In this document: positions 29,469 through 38,350 of the stretch, piece by piece
How the letters are laid out: each line of letters opens with the position of its first letter
Numbering within the stretch: the stretch's first letter is position 1
Source: Candidatus Heimdallarchaeota archaeon LC_3
Lineage (GTDB): Archaea; Asgardarchaeota; Heimdallarchaeia; Hodarchaeales; LC-3
Assembly: GCA_001940645.1 (NCBI GenBank)
Contig: MDVS01000014.1
Span: 62,001-126,000, forward strand
DNA length: 64,000 bases
Direction: 5' to 3'
Notes under the pieces: generated by a model
Databases searched by the model: none
What the model saw: only the letters and a program-made list of their open reading frames with translations
Told to the model about the DNA's origin: nothing
Translations under genes and position numbers: made by a program

Positions 29469-30344
29469 ATGTACACATCAGTTTATGATCAAAAGGAAAC
29501 TAAAATTATGGAAGAAGTAAATTCAAAAAAAGTTTCCACAATCAAAGTTATCCTATCAACAATTAAAATGAATTTGATTATAATTAAGCGATATAAAGCT
29601 AATTTAGCTGGAGGACTCCTGGAAATGGCGATAATTGCTCTTGTATTTGGATTATTTGCTGGAGCTATGGAGTTCAAAACTTCAGGATTTAGCCATTTAA
29701 CATCCGATCAAATCTTCATATTCTTTCTAGGAGCTATAATTTTAATAGTTTTTAATGGTACAGCTCTTTGGATACCAGTAAGAACAATACAAAGAGATTT
29801 ATACAACGGAGTATTAGAATACCTTTATTTTAATCCTTCTAGTCGTTATGGCTATTTTGTTGGTAATGTGCTTGCAGATGGAATCATTAAATTCTTCTTC
29901 CTATTCCTGCCAATATTTTCCATAATGTTGATAATTATTAATATTAAAATTCAGTCTATCATTGCAATCTTCGCGGTTACACTAGTTGTTCTTGCTACTT
30001 TGATGAGTTTAGGAATTTTAATAAGTCTGGCAGCTATTCTTTGGAAAGATATTGGAGGGTTGATTGGAATCCTTGGATTATTGTTCCAATTTCTTTCTGG
30101 AGCTTTCTTTCCGATACAAACATTCCCTGAACCTGTTCAAGTATTAGCATACCTATTACCATACACCTTTGCATTTGATCTAGTTAGATATTTCTCATTT
30201 GAAGGAAACTGGGTAACTATATTTCCCTTAGAAGTAGAAATTGCAATTTTAATATTTTACGCAATACTCTATATTGCATTGTCAGCCTGGTTATTAAAAA
30301 AAGTTGAACGTCATGCCAAGAACAAAGGTTTACACTTAATTTGA
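29469..30344 (+). CDS. ABC-2 type exporter permease (second of two)
   Basis: The 291-residue paralogue of the preceding permease has the same landmarks, FNPSSRYGYFVG and FLSGAFFPIQTFPEPVQ, and the KVERHAKNKGLHL terminus. AAAGGAGAT precedes the ATG, and 13 nt separate it from the upstream gene. The tandem duplication with divergence suggests a heterodimeric channel served by the ATPase at 27602. Confidence 0.88.
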   Translation: MYTSVYDQKETKIMEEVNSKKVSTIKVILSTIKMNLIIIKRYKANLAGGLLEMAIIALVFGLFAGAMEFKTSGFSHLTSDQIFIFFLGAIILIVFNGTALWIPVRTIQRDLYNGVLEYLYFNPSSRYGYFVGNVLADGIIKFFFLFLPIFSIMLIIINIKIQSIIAIFAVTLVVLATLMSLGILISLAAILWKDIGGLIGILGLLFQFLSGAFFPIQTFPEPVQVLAYLLPYTFAFDLVRYFSFEGNWVTIFPLEVEIAILIFYAILYIALSAWLLKKVERHAKNKGLHLI

Positions 30345-30934
30345 TCTTAAAATTATTAAATATAGGAGAAAATGAAATAGATTATAAAATAAAAAATTTT
30401 GATGCTCTTACTGCTTCCGCAGAAAATTAGAAGTCTTATCATCATTCAAATCTGTTACTTTTCCGGGTAATGGATTTATCGGAATCAATGTGATAAGAAA
30501 GAAGATTGAGAGAATTATTCTCTTTACTATTTTCATTTTTTTCACCTTTTTTTTTATTTAACATATTAATTGTCAAAGTTGTTAAGCTCTGTAAGAAAAT
30601 AGGACATTTTGATTGATAAATTGATCTAGAATGATCTATTTCATGTTAAGTTTTTCCAAAATTAATGAAAATTAGCGATAATAATGAAAACGATTAAAAA
30701 AATTTAAGTAAAATCAATATTACTTTTTACTTTTATAATGATGGAGTAACAGCTAATAAAGATCCTTAACCCAAAAGAAAAATGATTATGAGTATTTTAA
30801 TTAACAGATTATAAAAATTCACTCAAAGAGTAGTCTTGAAATTTGAAATTTGGGTCAATTGTCCAAATGAATAAAATGAATTTTAATAGTCGTATTCGAA
30901 ATTTTTGTAAAGGGATTTTCTCAATTAGTGTTTT
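30345..30934. other. Intergenic region, mostly empty
   Basis: The only supported item is a minus-strand signal-peptide ORF at 30408-30536, listed separately. The rest is AT-rich with no frame, hairpin or repeat noticed. Confidence 0.4.
30408..30536 (-). CDS. Short secreted peptide or truncated secreted-protein N-terminus
   Basis: ATG at 30536 opens 42 codons, ending in TAA at 30408-30410. The first 24 residues (MKIVKRIILSIFFLITLIP) form a typical signal peptide with a basic start and hydrophobic core, and a polar tail follows. AGGTGA lies 6-7 nt before the ATG, so the start looks genuine. The product is too short for a known secreted family, so it may be the surviving start of a deleted gene. 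Confidence 0.4.
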   Translation of the reverse strand: MKIVKRIILSIFFLITLIPINPLPGKVTDLNDDKTSNFLRKQ

Positions 30935-31375
30935 ATGTCAGAAAACCTGCCTGTTAATGTTTTTGTAATAAATATTGTTGTTAATAATAGATCTGAATTT
31001 TTGTTAATCCAAGAAGCTAAATCTTCAGTAAGGGGCAAGTGGTTTTTTCCAGCAGGTCCAAAAAAATCAAAAGAAACTCTTATTGAAGCAGCTGTAAGAG
31101 AAACAGAAGAGGAAGCTGGAATAATAACCGAACCAAGGGCTTTTCTTTATATTATACATCAAATTGACGAAACAGAAGCATTACAAATAATCCTGATTAG
31201 CGAACCAATTAAAGGAAAATTAAAGATAGAAGAAGATAATAATAGTATTCAAGCAAAATGGTTTAGCAAGGAAACAATTAAGACCTTAAATCTTCGAACA
31301 CCAGCTGTTTTAGACATAATTGATAAATATGAGAAGAGATCATTTATTTCGATAGACGATTTTTACCAGTTTTAA
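30935..31375 (+). CDS. Nudix hydrolase
   Basis: The 146-residue protein has a complete Nudix box, GPKKSKETLIEAAVRETEEEAG, spanning about residues 41-63 in the G-x5-E-x7-RE-x2-EE-x-G pattern that binds Mg2+ and cleaves nucleoside-diphosphate-linked substrates. The N-terminal strand NVFVINIVVNNRSEFLLIQEA and the downstream QAKWFSKE are typical. The substrate cannot be told from the box. It converges with the four-gene ABC operon. Confidence 0.92.
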   Translation: MSENLPVNVFVINIVVNNRSEFLLIQEAKSSVRGKWFFPAGPKKSKETLIEAAVRETEEEAGIITEPRAFLYIIHQIDETEALQIILISEPIKGKLKIEEDNNSIQAKWFSKETIKTLNLRTPAVLDIIDKYEKRSFISIDDFYQF

Positions 31376-31382
31376 TTTAATT

Positions 31383-32210
31383 TTATACAAACTCTTTTTT
31401 CCTTATAAATAGTAATCCTAGAACAAGAAATAGCCCTGCTAAGAGGAATAAATAAAGTTGACTTAAAATAAAATCCGGTACCTCGGTAATAGGACTATAG
31501 GTATACAATGGCCTGAACAATTCCTCTGCAATGGTTTGCAAATTTGTTGAGGGAAGATAAGGCTGATCTCTCAAAAACAATAGGGATAGGAAAAATCGTT
31601 CAAATAATGCAACTATAACTCCTATTGTAAAAGCTCTACTTCCTATAAATCCGATAATAAGGAATAATCCACCGTATGTAACTGAGGCATACAATATTAA
31701 TAAGGCTGATTTGAGTAATAAATGGAAATTGTTGATCATTAATTCTATAGTGTTATTTAATTCAGTAATCAAGTCTCCTGAAAAATTCATACTAACTAAA
31801 TGTAAGAAAATAAAATAAATCATTGCAATAAAAATGTTTACAATAACTATTGCCAAATGATAGGCTATCCATCGAGAAAAGTAAAGAGCTTCTCTGGGAA
31901 TAGGTCTAACAATATATAAATCAAGTAGATGATCAGATATTTCATCAGCAGAGAATGGAAGACTAATTATCAAACATCCAAATGTAAAGAAGAAAAAAAT
32001 AGCTGTCTCAAGGAATAAACCAATGTAGGCCTCTTCTACAGTATCACTTCCTAGTAAACGATTCTCACTTAATAATGTAAAAACTAATGGGAATAAAGCT
32101 AATAACAAGTAAATAATCCATTTTCGTCCAAAAAATAGTGATTTAATAGATAATTCAAAAGAAACAAACATTTTTCTATATAATCCTGGATATACTTCAG
32201 ATTTTTGCAT
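31383..32210 (-). CDS. ABC-2 type permease, last gene of the four-gene operon
   Basis: The protein has about six membrane helices. SFELSIKSLFFGRKW precedes the first, and DHLLDLYIVRPIPREALYFSRW sits between helices 2 and 3, matching ABC-2/YhgE-like permeases. Reading can begin at GTG 32219 immediately after the ATPase stop, but AGGTGAT overlapping that stop precedes ATG 32210 and makes it the better start. It is coupled to the ATPase at 32220. Confidence 0.85.
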   Translation of the reverse strand: MQKSEVYPGLYRKMFVSFELSIKSLFFGRKWIIYLLLALFPLVFTLLSENRLLGSDTVEEAYIGLFLETAIFFFFTFGCLIISLPFSADEISDHLLDLYIVRPIPREALYFSRWIAYHLAIVIVNIFIAMIYFIFLHLVSMNFSGDLITELNNTIELMINNFHLLLKSALLILYASVTYGGLFLIIGFIGSRAFTIGVIVALFERFFLSLLFLRDQPYLPSTNLQTIAEELFRPLYTYSPITEVPDFILSQLYLFLLAGLFLVLGLLFIRKKEFV

Positions 32211-32219
32211 TGTTATCAC

Positions 32220-33203
32220 CTATCCTATAGTGAGACTTTGAAAGAGACTTTCTAAGCCTTCGTCTGTTGGTCGAATTTCTCGAACAAAGATTCCATTATC
32301 AGCAATCAATTCAGTAAACAAATGATAGAATTTCATTGGCTCTAATGTTGTAACTATTAATTGTTTTTCTTCTGTTCTTGGATTCTTACTAAATTGAAGT
32401 GAAGATATAATATCTTCATCTAAATGATTGATAAGTAATGAACTTATTTGTTGAATTACTGGAGAACTAATTTCTATAGAATGAGGTTGCTCCTGAATCA
32501 TGGATCGGATTCTTTTAGGAGCTCCTTGTGCAATAGCTCTTCCCTTGTATAATAAAACAATTTGGTCAGCAAGGCGATCAATCTCGAACAGAATATGTGA
32601 AGAAACAAAAAATGTCATATCATATGTTTCTCTGTATTCTCTTATAAGATCAAAAACATGCTTTCTAATTACTGGATCAAGTCCGTTAAAGGGTTCATCA
32701 GCGATAACTAATTGAGGGCGATGAATCAATGCTTGGGCTAATTTTATCCTTTGTTTCATGCCTTTACTGAATTCAATGATTTTTTTATCTGCGACATCCT
32801 TGAGCATTAATTGTTCCAATATTTCAAGGGCTCTCTTTTTCGCTTCTTCTCTAGGAAGATTTAATTGACTAAATTTACTGAGAAAGTCCTTTGCCTTAAT
32901 CCAATTTGGAAAAATCGAATATTCAGGAACATAGCCAATATTTTGTTTTATCTTTGAATTAGTAAATGGGTTTTCATTAAGTAATCTGACCTCTCCTAAT
33001 TGTGGTTTGATTAATCCAAGCATCATTCTGATACTAGTAGTTTTTCCAGAACCGTTAGGTCCTAAGAAACCCATAATTGATCCTTTAGGTATAGCAAAAC
33101 TTACTTCACTAACAGCAACGATCTGTCCAAATGCTTTTGTTACACTATCTAACCATCCAAGAAGGTTATTAGAAGAATTATCAATTATATTATTTTTCAA
33201 CAA
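32220..33203 (-). CDS. ABC transporter ATP-binding protein (third gene of the operon)
   Basis: Motifs are Walker A GPNGSGKTT, Walker B LVIADEPFNGLDP and switch SSHILFEID. The signature reads FSKGMKQ, with Lys and Met where LSGGQ is usual. The exporter C-terminal domain ends at EGLESLFQSL. It is followed directly by its permease (shared bases at the stop/start junction) and preceded by the other permease at a gap of about 8 nt. Confidence 0.9.
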   Translation of the reverse strand: MLKNNIIDNSSNNLLGWLDSVTKAFGQIVAVSEVSFAIPKGSIMGFLGPNGSGKTTSIRMMLGLIKPQLGEVRLLNENPFTNSKIKQNIGYVPEYSIFPNWIKAKDFLSKFSQLNLPREEAKKRALEILEQLMLKDVADKKIIEFSKGMKQRIKLAQALIHRPQLVIADEPFNGLDPVIRKHVFDLIREYRETYDMTFFVSSHILFEIDRLADQIVLLYKGRAIAQGAPKRIRSMIQEQPHSIEISSPVIQQISSLLINHLDEDIISSLQFSKNPRTEEKQLIVTTLEPMKFYHLFTELIADNGIFVREIRPTDEGLESLFQSLTIG

Positions 33204-33211
33204 TAAACCTC

Positions 33212-34195
33212 CTATAACTCCTTTGTTGTTAGACGTCTCAGTCTAATATACAGAAATAATGATAAAATTATTGTTAGAAAAATTGCAGTAAACCAAAAAT
33301 GATAAAATTCCAGACCTTGACCGTCATTAAGGTTTAATTTATCAGTAATGATCCCGAAAAATTCTGTTTGTTCTAGATCCCACATTCCCATAATCGAAAA
33401 TCCAAGGAGCACAAAAAATGTAGCACTTGGAATTAACAAAAGATATTCATTAGATCTATTTAGTTGGTAAACTAGCTGACCAAAGATCGATCCAAGGAAA
33501 TACAGTAAAAAGAAACTTAAACTTGCATATGAACGCTTTTCTACTACGATAGAAAGAACTAAAATGAACATACCTAAAAATAAAGAGCTAATAAATCCAA
33601 ATATGATGATTAATACATATAAATCAAGAAATTTAAAATGATCTTCTCCAAATCCTTGAACATACATAAAAGAAATTAATATCATTGGCAAGGTAATTAT
33701 GATATTATTGTAAAGGAATATTGCACCAATTTTTCCCATAGCATACTCTGATCTACGCAATTTTGATAGATATATCTCAACTAAGTGACCTTGTTTGTCA
33801 TCTGCAAACATACCACTTCCAGCGATCCCTAATAAAGGAATCAGAAGAAAACCAATGTTAATTGATATGGTGAATCCAAATCCCAGACCTTCTGGCTTAA
33901 AAGATTGATTTCCTATACTTAAATAATAAGAAATGATATTACTAAGTTCTCTACGGACATATTCAAGTTTTTCCAGTTCTGAGGATTCAGCTAGAAAAGG
34001 AGAAATTGTTACAAGAGCAAGCAAACTGAAAAAATTTATAATAAGAATAATGATTAAAAGAACTTTCCCAAAAGTGGATTTTCTCCAAGTAGAGGACATT
34101 TCAAACCAAGCTAAATTGAAAACACGCTTTAACCTAGAGTTGGTTCTTCCTGTGTATTTTCTGTATCCAAACTTCTCAACATATTCTGTGCTCAT
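33212..34195 (-). CDS. ABC-2 type permease (second gene of the operon)
   Basis: The protein has about six helices with a basic cytoplasmic N-terminus, a large extracytoplasmic loop (about residues 60-110) and GSGMFADDKQGHLVEIYLSKLRRSEY in the ABC-2 loop. The open frame could start at 34207, inside the ATPase gene. GGTGA sits just upstream of ATG 34195, so that start is preferred. It pairs with the ATPase at 34201-35151. Confidence 0.85.
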   Translation of the reverse strand: MSTEYVEKFGYRKYTGRTNSRLKRVFNLAWFEMSSTWRKSTFGKVLLIIILIINFFSLLALVTISPFLAESSELEKLEYVRRELSNIISYYLSIGNQSFKPEGLGFGFTISINIGFLLIPLLGIAGSGMFADDKQGHLVEIYLSKLRRSEYAMGKIGAIFLYNNIIITLPMILISFMYVQGFGEDHFKFLDLYVLIIIFGFISSLFLGMFILVLSIVVEKRSYASLSFFLLYFLGSIFGQLVYQLNRSNEYLLLIPSATFFVLLGFSIMGMWDLEQTEFFGIITDKLNLNDGQGLEFYHFWFTAIFLTIILSLFLYIRLRRLTTKEL

Positions 34196-34200
34196 ATTAC

Positions 34201-35151
34201 TCACCATTGCTCTCCATTTGTGTCATCTTGAACTAGCTCTAAGAAAACTTCCTCTAGAGACTGCCTATAAGGGGACATTGTCCTTATATCTACTCCTGTT
34301 TTCCTTGCTATCTTAAAGATCATCTTATGAGTATCTTGATCATCTTGGTTCATTATACAATGAATCTCATCTCTATCAATTTCAATATTTAGACCCTGAT
34401 CACTAAGATTGTTAGCAAAACTATTTAGATCTCCAGATATACGAATAATTAATGATATATCTCCATCTTTTCTAGTAAGAATAGATTTTAAACTTCCTTG
34501 TTTGATTGTTCTTCCACGTGAAAGAACCACTACGTTATCTGAAGTTTGTTCTACATCAGGCAACAAGTGGGTAGACATTATAATGTTTTTATCATGGTTA
34601 TGTCCAAGGTCATCAATTAAAGATAACATTTGTTGTCTTCCTTGTGGATCCATACCTGCTGTGGGTTCATCAAGAATTAATAATAAAGGATCCTGAACTA
34701 ATGCTGCTGCTAATTTCACACGTTGAAGCATCCCAGAACTAAAAGTATTCATGTCTCTATACCGTGCTTCTTCGAGACCTACATAGTGCAAAACATCGAA
34801 ACCACGATGTAGAGCATCTTTTCGAGGTAATCCTGCTATTTTTCCAATATGAGTTACGTAACTCATGGCAGATGTTTTTAACATGCGTGTTTCAGTTTCA
34901 GGTTGATAACCAAAAAAATCTTGAACTTTTGATAGATCTTGTGGCAAAAAATAGTCCATAAATTGAATAGTACCTTTATCAAATGGTAAAATACCAAGGA
35001 GACAGCGTATAAAAGTTGTTTTTCCTGCGCCATTAGGTCCTAACAACCCTGTTACTCCTGTTTGAATTTCACAAGAAAAATCATTTAATGCAACAAAGGA
35101 ACCACCGTAAGTTTTTGTCATATTTTCAACGGTAAGTAGCGCTTCAGTCAT
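34201..35151 (-). CDS. ABC transporter ATP-binding protein (first gene of the operon)
   Basis: Motifs are Walker A GPNGAGKTT, signature FSSGMLQ (Ser/Met for Gly/Gln), Walker B LLILDEPTAGMDP and switch STHLLPDVEQ. A C-terminal extension ends EEVFLELVQDD. No ribosome binding site precedes its ATG, and the transcript may be leaderless. A perfect 8-bp inverted repeat lies 42-68 nt upstream. It opens an operon in the order ATPase, permease, ATPase, permease, which could build two exporters or one four-subunit one. Confidence 0.9.
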   Translation of the reverse strand: MTEALLTVENMTKTYGGSFVALNDFSCEIQTGVTGLLGPNGAGKTTFIRCLLGILPFDKGTIQFMDYFLPQDLSKVQDFFGYQPETETRMLKTSAMSYVTHIGKIAGLPRKDALHRGFDVLHYVGLEEARYRDMNTFSSGMLQRVKLAAALVQDPLLLILDEPTAGMDPQGRQQMLSLIDDLGHNHDKNIIMSTHLLPDVEQTSDNVVVLSRGRTIKQGSLKSILTRKDGDISLIIRISGDLNSFANNLSDQGLNIEIDRDEIHCIMNQDDQDTHKMIFKIARKTGVDIRTMSPYRQSLEEVFLELVQDDTNGEQW

Positions 35152-35192
35152 TTAAATCTAAACGAGCGAGGAATTTTGACTTTAAAAGGTGA

Positions 35193-35219
35193 TTTAGGTA
35201 GCACTAATAATTACCTAAA
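35193..35219. promoter_or_regulatory. Inverted repeat TTTAGGTA-N11-TACCTAAA
   Basis: Two perfect 8-bp arms with an 11-nt spacer lie 42-68 nt upstream of the first gene of the four-gene ABC operon. They are next to a minus-strand TATA-like ACCTTTTAAA (35181-35190). This placement suits an operator for a dimeric regulator. Confidence 0.45.
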
Positions 35220-35351
35220 ATAATCTGTTTTTAATTTTTCTTTATTAATCCGGTTTCGGGGAATAAAAATTCAAAAAATTTTGATACTTATTCCGGAAGA
35301 AGTAAACTTGATTAACATTAATCAGATTAGATAACAAATTTTCCTTTTTCA

Positions 35352-35999
35352 TTATGTTTTTATTAAATCTAATAGTTTTAAAAAATTAAATAAAGGCAAA
35401 TAATCTTCATTCGTATTTAAAGATTCGGATATTTTTGCAATATTTTGTTTTCCATCGATTTTTTCAAAAATTTTTTTACATTCGTTTGTTACTGATTCTG
35501 GAAATTTCGATACAGATTTTTGTTTAGGGATATTTTTCGGTGAAATTTTGTTTTCTACTAGTGTTCCCACAACGTATGGCATAAAGTCGCTAAAAATAGC
35601 TTCATCAAAATCTTTTCCACTTTCTAACAATCCTTGGTACCGGTTGTCAAATAGTTTTACTAATAAAGAGGGAAAATTTTCTAATTTTTCGATTTTTTGA
35701 TTTGATATTTTTGCTACGATTAATGCTCCAACAATTCCTGATTTTGCTCTTGCGATAATTATATTGCTGTTTCCGAATCTAACAATATTAGAATCACTTT
35801 CATCTTCTGCATAAGATGTTGAGAAGGATTCCAAAGCAGAAATAAAGCCAGTCATTAAATCATTTTTATCCAAATTACTTCCTGTATTTTCTTCAAAATC
35901 GAGTTGGAAAATTCGCTGATTTCCTCTAATTATTAAAAATTGTTTGAGATCTTTTATTTTTGAGTGGAAAAAATACAAAATTAGGTGGCCTGAGCTCAT
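35352..35999 (-). CDS. Longin/roadblock-like protein with C-terminal winged-helix-like segment
   Basis: The 215-residue protein starts with a longin/roadblock-like domain (residues 1-105). Its pattern of a central helix FISALESFSTSYAED followed by paired strands IVRFGNSNIIIARAKSGIVGALIV parallels the repeated domain of the 20293-21324 protein. After a linker, residues 165-215 (IFEKIDGKQNIAKISESLN... FNFLKLLDLIKT) look like a small winged helix, an arrangement common among Asgard longin-like proteins. A role in GTPase-linked or trafficking-like regulation is only an analogy. Confidence 0.6.
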   Translation of the reverse strand: MSSGHLILYFFHSKIKDLKQFLIIRGNQRIFQLDFEENTGSNLDKNDLMTGFISALESFSTSYAEDESDSNIVRFGNSNIIIARAKSGIVGALIVAKISNQKIEKLENFPSLLVKLFDNRYQGLLESGKDFDEAIFSDFMPYVVGTLVENKISPKNIPKQKSVSKFPESVTNECKKIFEKIDGKQNIAKISESLNTNEDYLPLFNFLKLLDLIKT

Positions 36000-36057
36000 T
36001 TTAAGGTTTTTTAGTCTTGTCTTGCTTGTATTAATGATAAATAATATTTATTTAAAT

Positions 36058-36411
36058 TTATGATTCATTGTTTTTTTTTGGTTTAATACTAACCTCATCA
36101 TGGTTAAATTTACTTATTTTTCCTCGTTGAATATTCATAATTAATTTGCATACTGGATCTGGACATGTTACTTCATTATCTGATTCCATCCAATCAGCTG
36201 GGTCGTTCTTTCTTTGTTTGGCAGGCAATAATGGTATGGCAGATTGTAATGCATATAAACAAAAATCTTGACCCTCTGGGAAGGAAATTTTTCCTCCTTT
36301 CAAAAAAAATTTATCGCCCACTCTCATGTTACACGTACAATTACCATCAATCCTCTCTACAACTATTTGCAAGTCATATAACTCAAAGTGGTTATTTTTA
36401 TTGTTTATCAT
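36058..36411 (-). CDS. TIGR04076 family protein
   Basis: The 117-residue protein has the layout of TIGR04076: a first cysteine group in GNCTCNMRVGD, then FPEGQDFCLYALQSAIPLLPAKQR, and TCPDPVCKLIMNIQR near the end. The conserved Cys residues suggest metal binding, but the family has no known function. Its ATG lies 14 nt inside the upstream LLM-type gene, so the two were cotranscribed. Confidence 0.85.
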   Translation of the reverse strand: MINNKNNHFELYDLQIVVERIDGNCTCNMRVGDKFFLKGGKISFPEGQDFCLYALQSAIPLLPAKQRKNDPADWMESDNEVTCPDPVCKLIMNIQRGKISKFNHDEVSIKPKKNNES

Positions 36412-37423
36412 TGTTATTGGTTCCTAATTTCTCTCTAATTACGGGTAAAACTTCTTTCCCTAACATTTTAATTCCTTTAATTGAATTTACACCATGTGGT
36501 GTACCGAATTCTATACGAGAACCTCCAGAATTAAAAATTTGTATAGCTTGAGCCACTATTTCTTCTGGAGTTCCAGAAAAAGTAAATTTTGCTAATAATT
36601 CGTCATCAATAAATTCGCTCGCTTTATCTAAATCATTAATTTGTGTTGCTTCAACTATTTCCTGAAATAAATCATTTGAAATAGATAATGAAGGATCAAG
36701 TTTTCCAACAATAGGCAAATATGGTGCAACTTCTTTTCTAGCTAAATTTCTAGCTTTATCTCCGTCCTCATCAACAACGGTTACGCATCCAAGCACTATT
36801 CCAATAGATTTATCATCAATAGTATCTAACGCCCAAGGAATAAGATCGGGGTTAGCAGTTCCTCCAAATTTTACTTCTGAAATGTAAGGTTTGCACGCTT
36901 TAATTGTTTGTGGACCCCAAGATCCTAATAACATGGGAATGTTTGATTGAATGATTTGCCATTTTAGAACATCTTTTCCTTTAAGAGGAAAATATTTGCT
37001 TTCAAAAGATTCCCCTTTTTTGTTCAATAAATGTATTATACATCGATAAGCATCCTTAAGAGCAGAAATAGGATGTTTTGATGCCAGTTCTAAATAATTA
37101 AGCCAAGCACCTTGTGCAAGTCCTATGTAAGCCCTTCCCTTACTTATTTCATCAATTAATGCAATATTCCCTGCAATATTTATTGGATGAGAAGTGAATG
37201 GATTCACAGAAGCTACACCTATTCGAATTTTCGTAGTCGCTTGAGCTAGTTGGAATAGCGGTAATCAAGCTGGTTGATATAACAAATCATTGTAAACTGA
37301 AACACCATCAAATCCTAATGATTCAATTAGTTTACCTAAATGTTGATAAGCTTTAATGGGCTTATCAGTCTGTAATGCTATTGATATTTCAGGATAGCTA
37401 ACACGTTGATACATAAAAATCAT
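36398..37423 (-). pseudogene. LLM-class (F420/flavin) oxidoreductase interrupted by one in-frame TGA
   Basis: From ATG 37423 the frame reads an N-terminus typical of the luciferase-like TIM barrel (ISIALQTDKPIKAYQHLGKL, then GFDGVSVYNDLLYQPA). It meets TGA at 37265-37267 as codon 53 and continues LPLFQLAQATTKIRIGVASVNPFTSHP in the same frame to a normal end. Repaired length would be 341 residues, usual for LLM reductases such as methylenetetrahydromethanopterin reductase relatives. Family members commonly have Trp at the TGA position. GTG 37207 could restart a 269-residue protein lacking the first strands. It is a nonsense pseudogene or a sequence error. Confidence 0.75.
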
Positions 37424-37612
37424 TTTAAAATTGAGATAGCTTAAAATAAATTGAATTTTCAGTTAGATAGTCTAATTAAAAAAAGTGGTTTTGTATTTTC
37501 CTATTTCAAAATAAAGGATTTTAGAATTCTGTTTTCAACGTTGATTTCAGTTATAGGAACATTGATCTAATATTAATTTGTAGGTTAGGGTAATAAGACA
37601 TTATTTTTGTAA

Positions 37613-38077
37613 TTAATGGTATAATCTCACTCCACAATTATAGCAATTTTTCTCCTTCTTTTCGACTGCTGCTCCACAATTTGGACATCTACCTGGAGAA
37701 AAAATCGATTCATTACTAGAATAAGAGATTTTATTTACAATTTTAGATGAAGCTTGTGAATTAAAAGAATTTTCACGATTATTAGTTTTATTAAAAAGTG
37801 ATCGAGATTCTCCTAAATTAAATTTAGGAAAAGATTTGAAAAAGAATAACAGATGTAATATAATTATTGCTGGAAAAACCATAAATCTTAATCCGAACAT
37901 AATTGATACCTCTAGTGATGTAGTAGGCACTCCATTCACGGTAATCGTTGGTCCTGGTAATCCAGAAAATTATGCAATCAATCCCATTAAGAATACCAAA
38001 AAACCTATTAATAAAAATGGGATTAAAAAGCAACCAAAGCACATTATAGATGAAAAACGACTTTTTTTATAAAACAT
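37613..38077 (-). pseudogene. Membrane protein with C-terminal zinc ribbon, interrupted by one in-frame TAA
   Basis: ATG 38077 starts MFYKKSRFSSIMCFGCFLIP and a hydrophobic helix, then TAA at 37970-37972 interrupts codon 36. The frame continues FSGLPGPTITVNGVPTTSLE, a second helix (VFPAIIILHLLFFF), a Ser/Asn-rich linker and a zinc ribbon (CPNCG, CYNCG). Both halves are in one frame. GTG 37939 can restart the distal 108 residues, which keep one helix and the ribbon. The intact version would belong with the other zinc-ribbon membrane proteins here. Confidence 0.65.
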
Positions 38078-38350
38078 TTTTTACTAAACAACCGATTTCG
38101 AACTATTCTTGATTATTTAAAATTTGACAAAATTTCAGCTTAATTATTTAATTTACTTTTTAATTTATAAAATATAAGATATTTGTTTTTATATTGATTT
38201 TATTTGGATGATTAATCATTTTTCTCTTAATCAAATTAGTTTTTCGCTTAAATTTGCTATTTTTTTACAATTGCTCAAGTAGTTATTTAAAGAAAAACCC
38301 GCATCTGAATATTTTAATAATTTTCAATTAATGATATATGAGGTTTCAAA

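Noticed and set aside
37265..37267. TGA read as Trp (alternative genetic code)
   Set aside because: Several intact genes here end in TGA at sensible points (for example 21324 and 30344), and Trp is otherwise TGG throughout, so recoding is unlikely.
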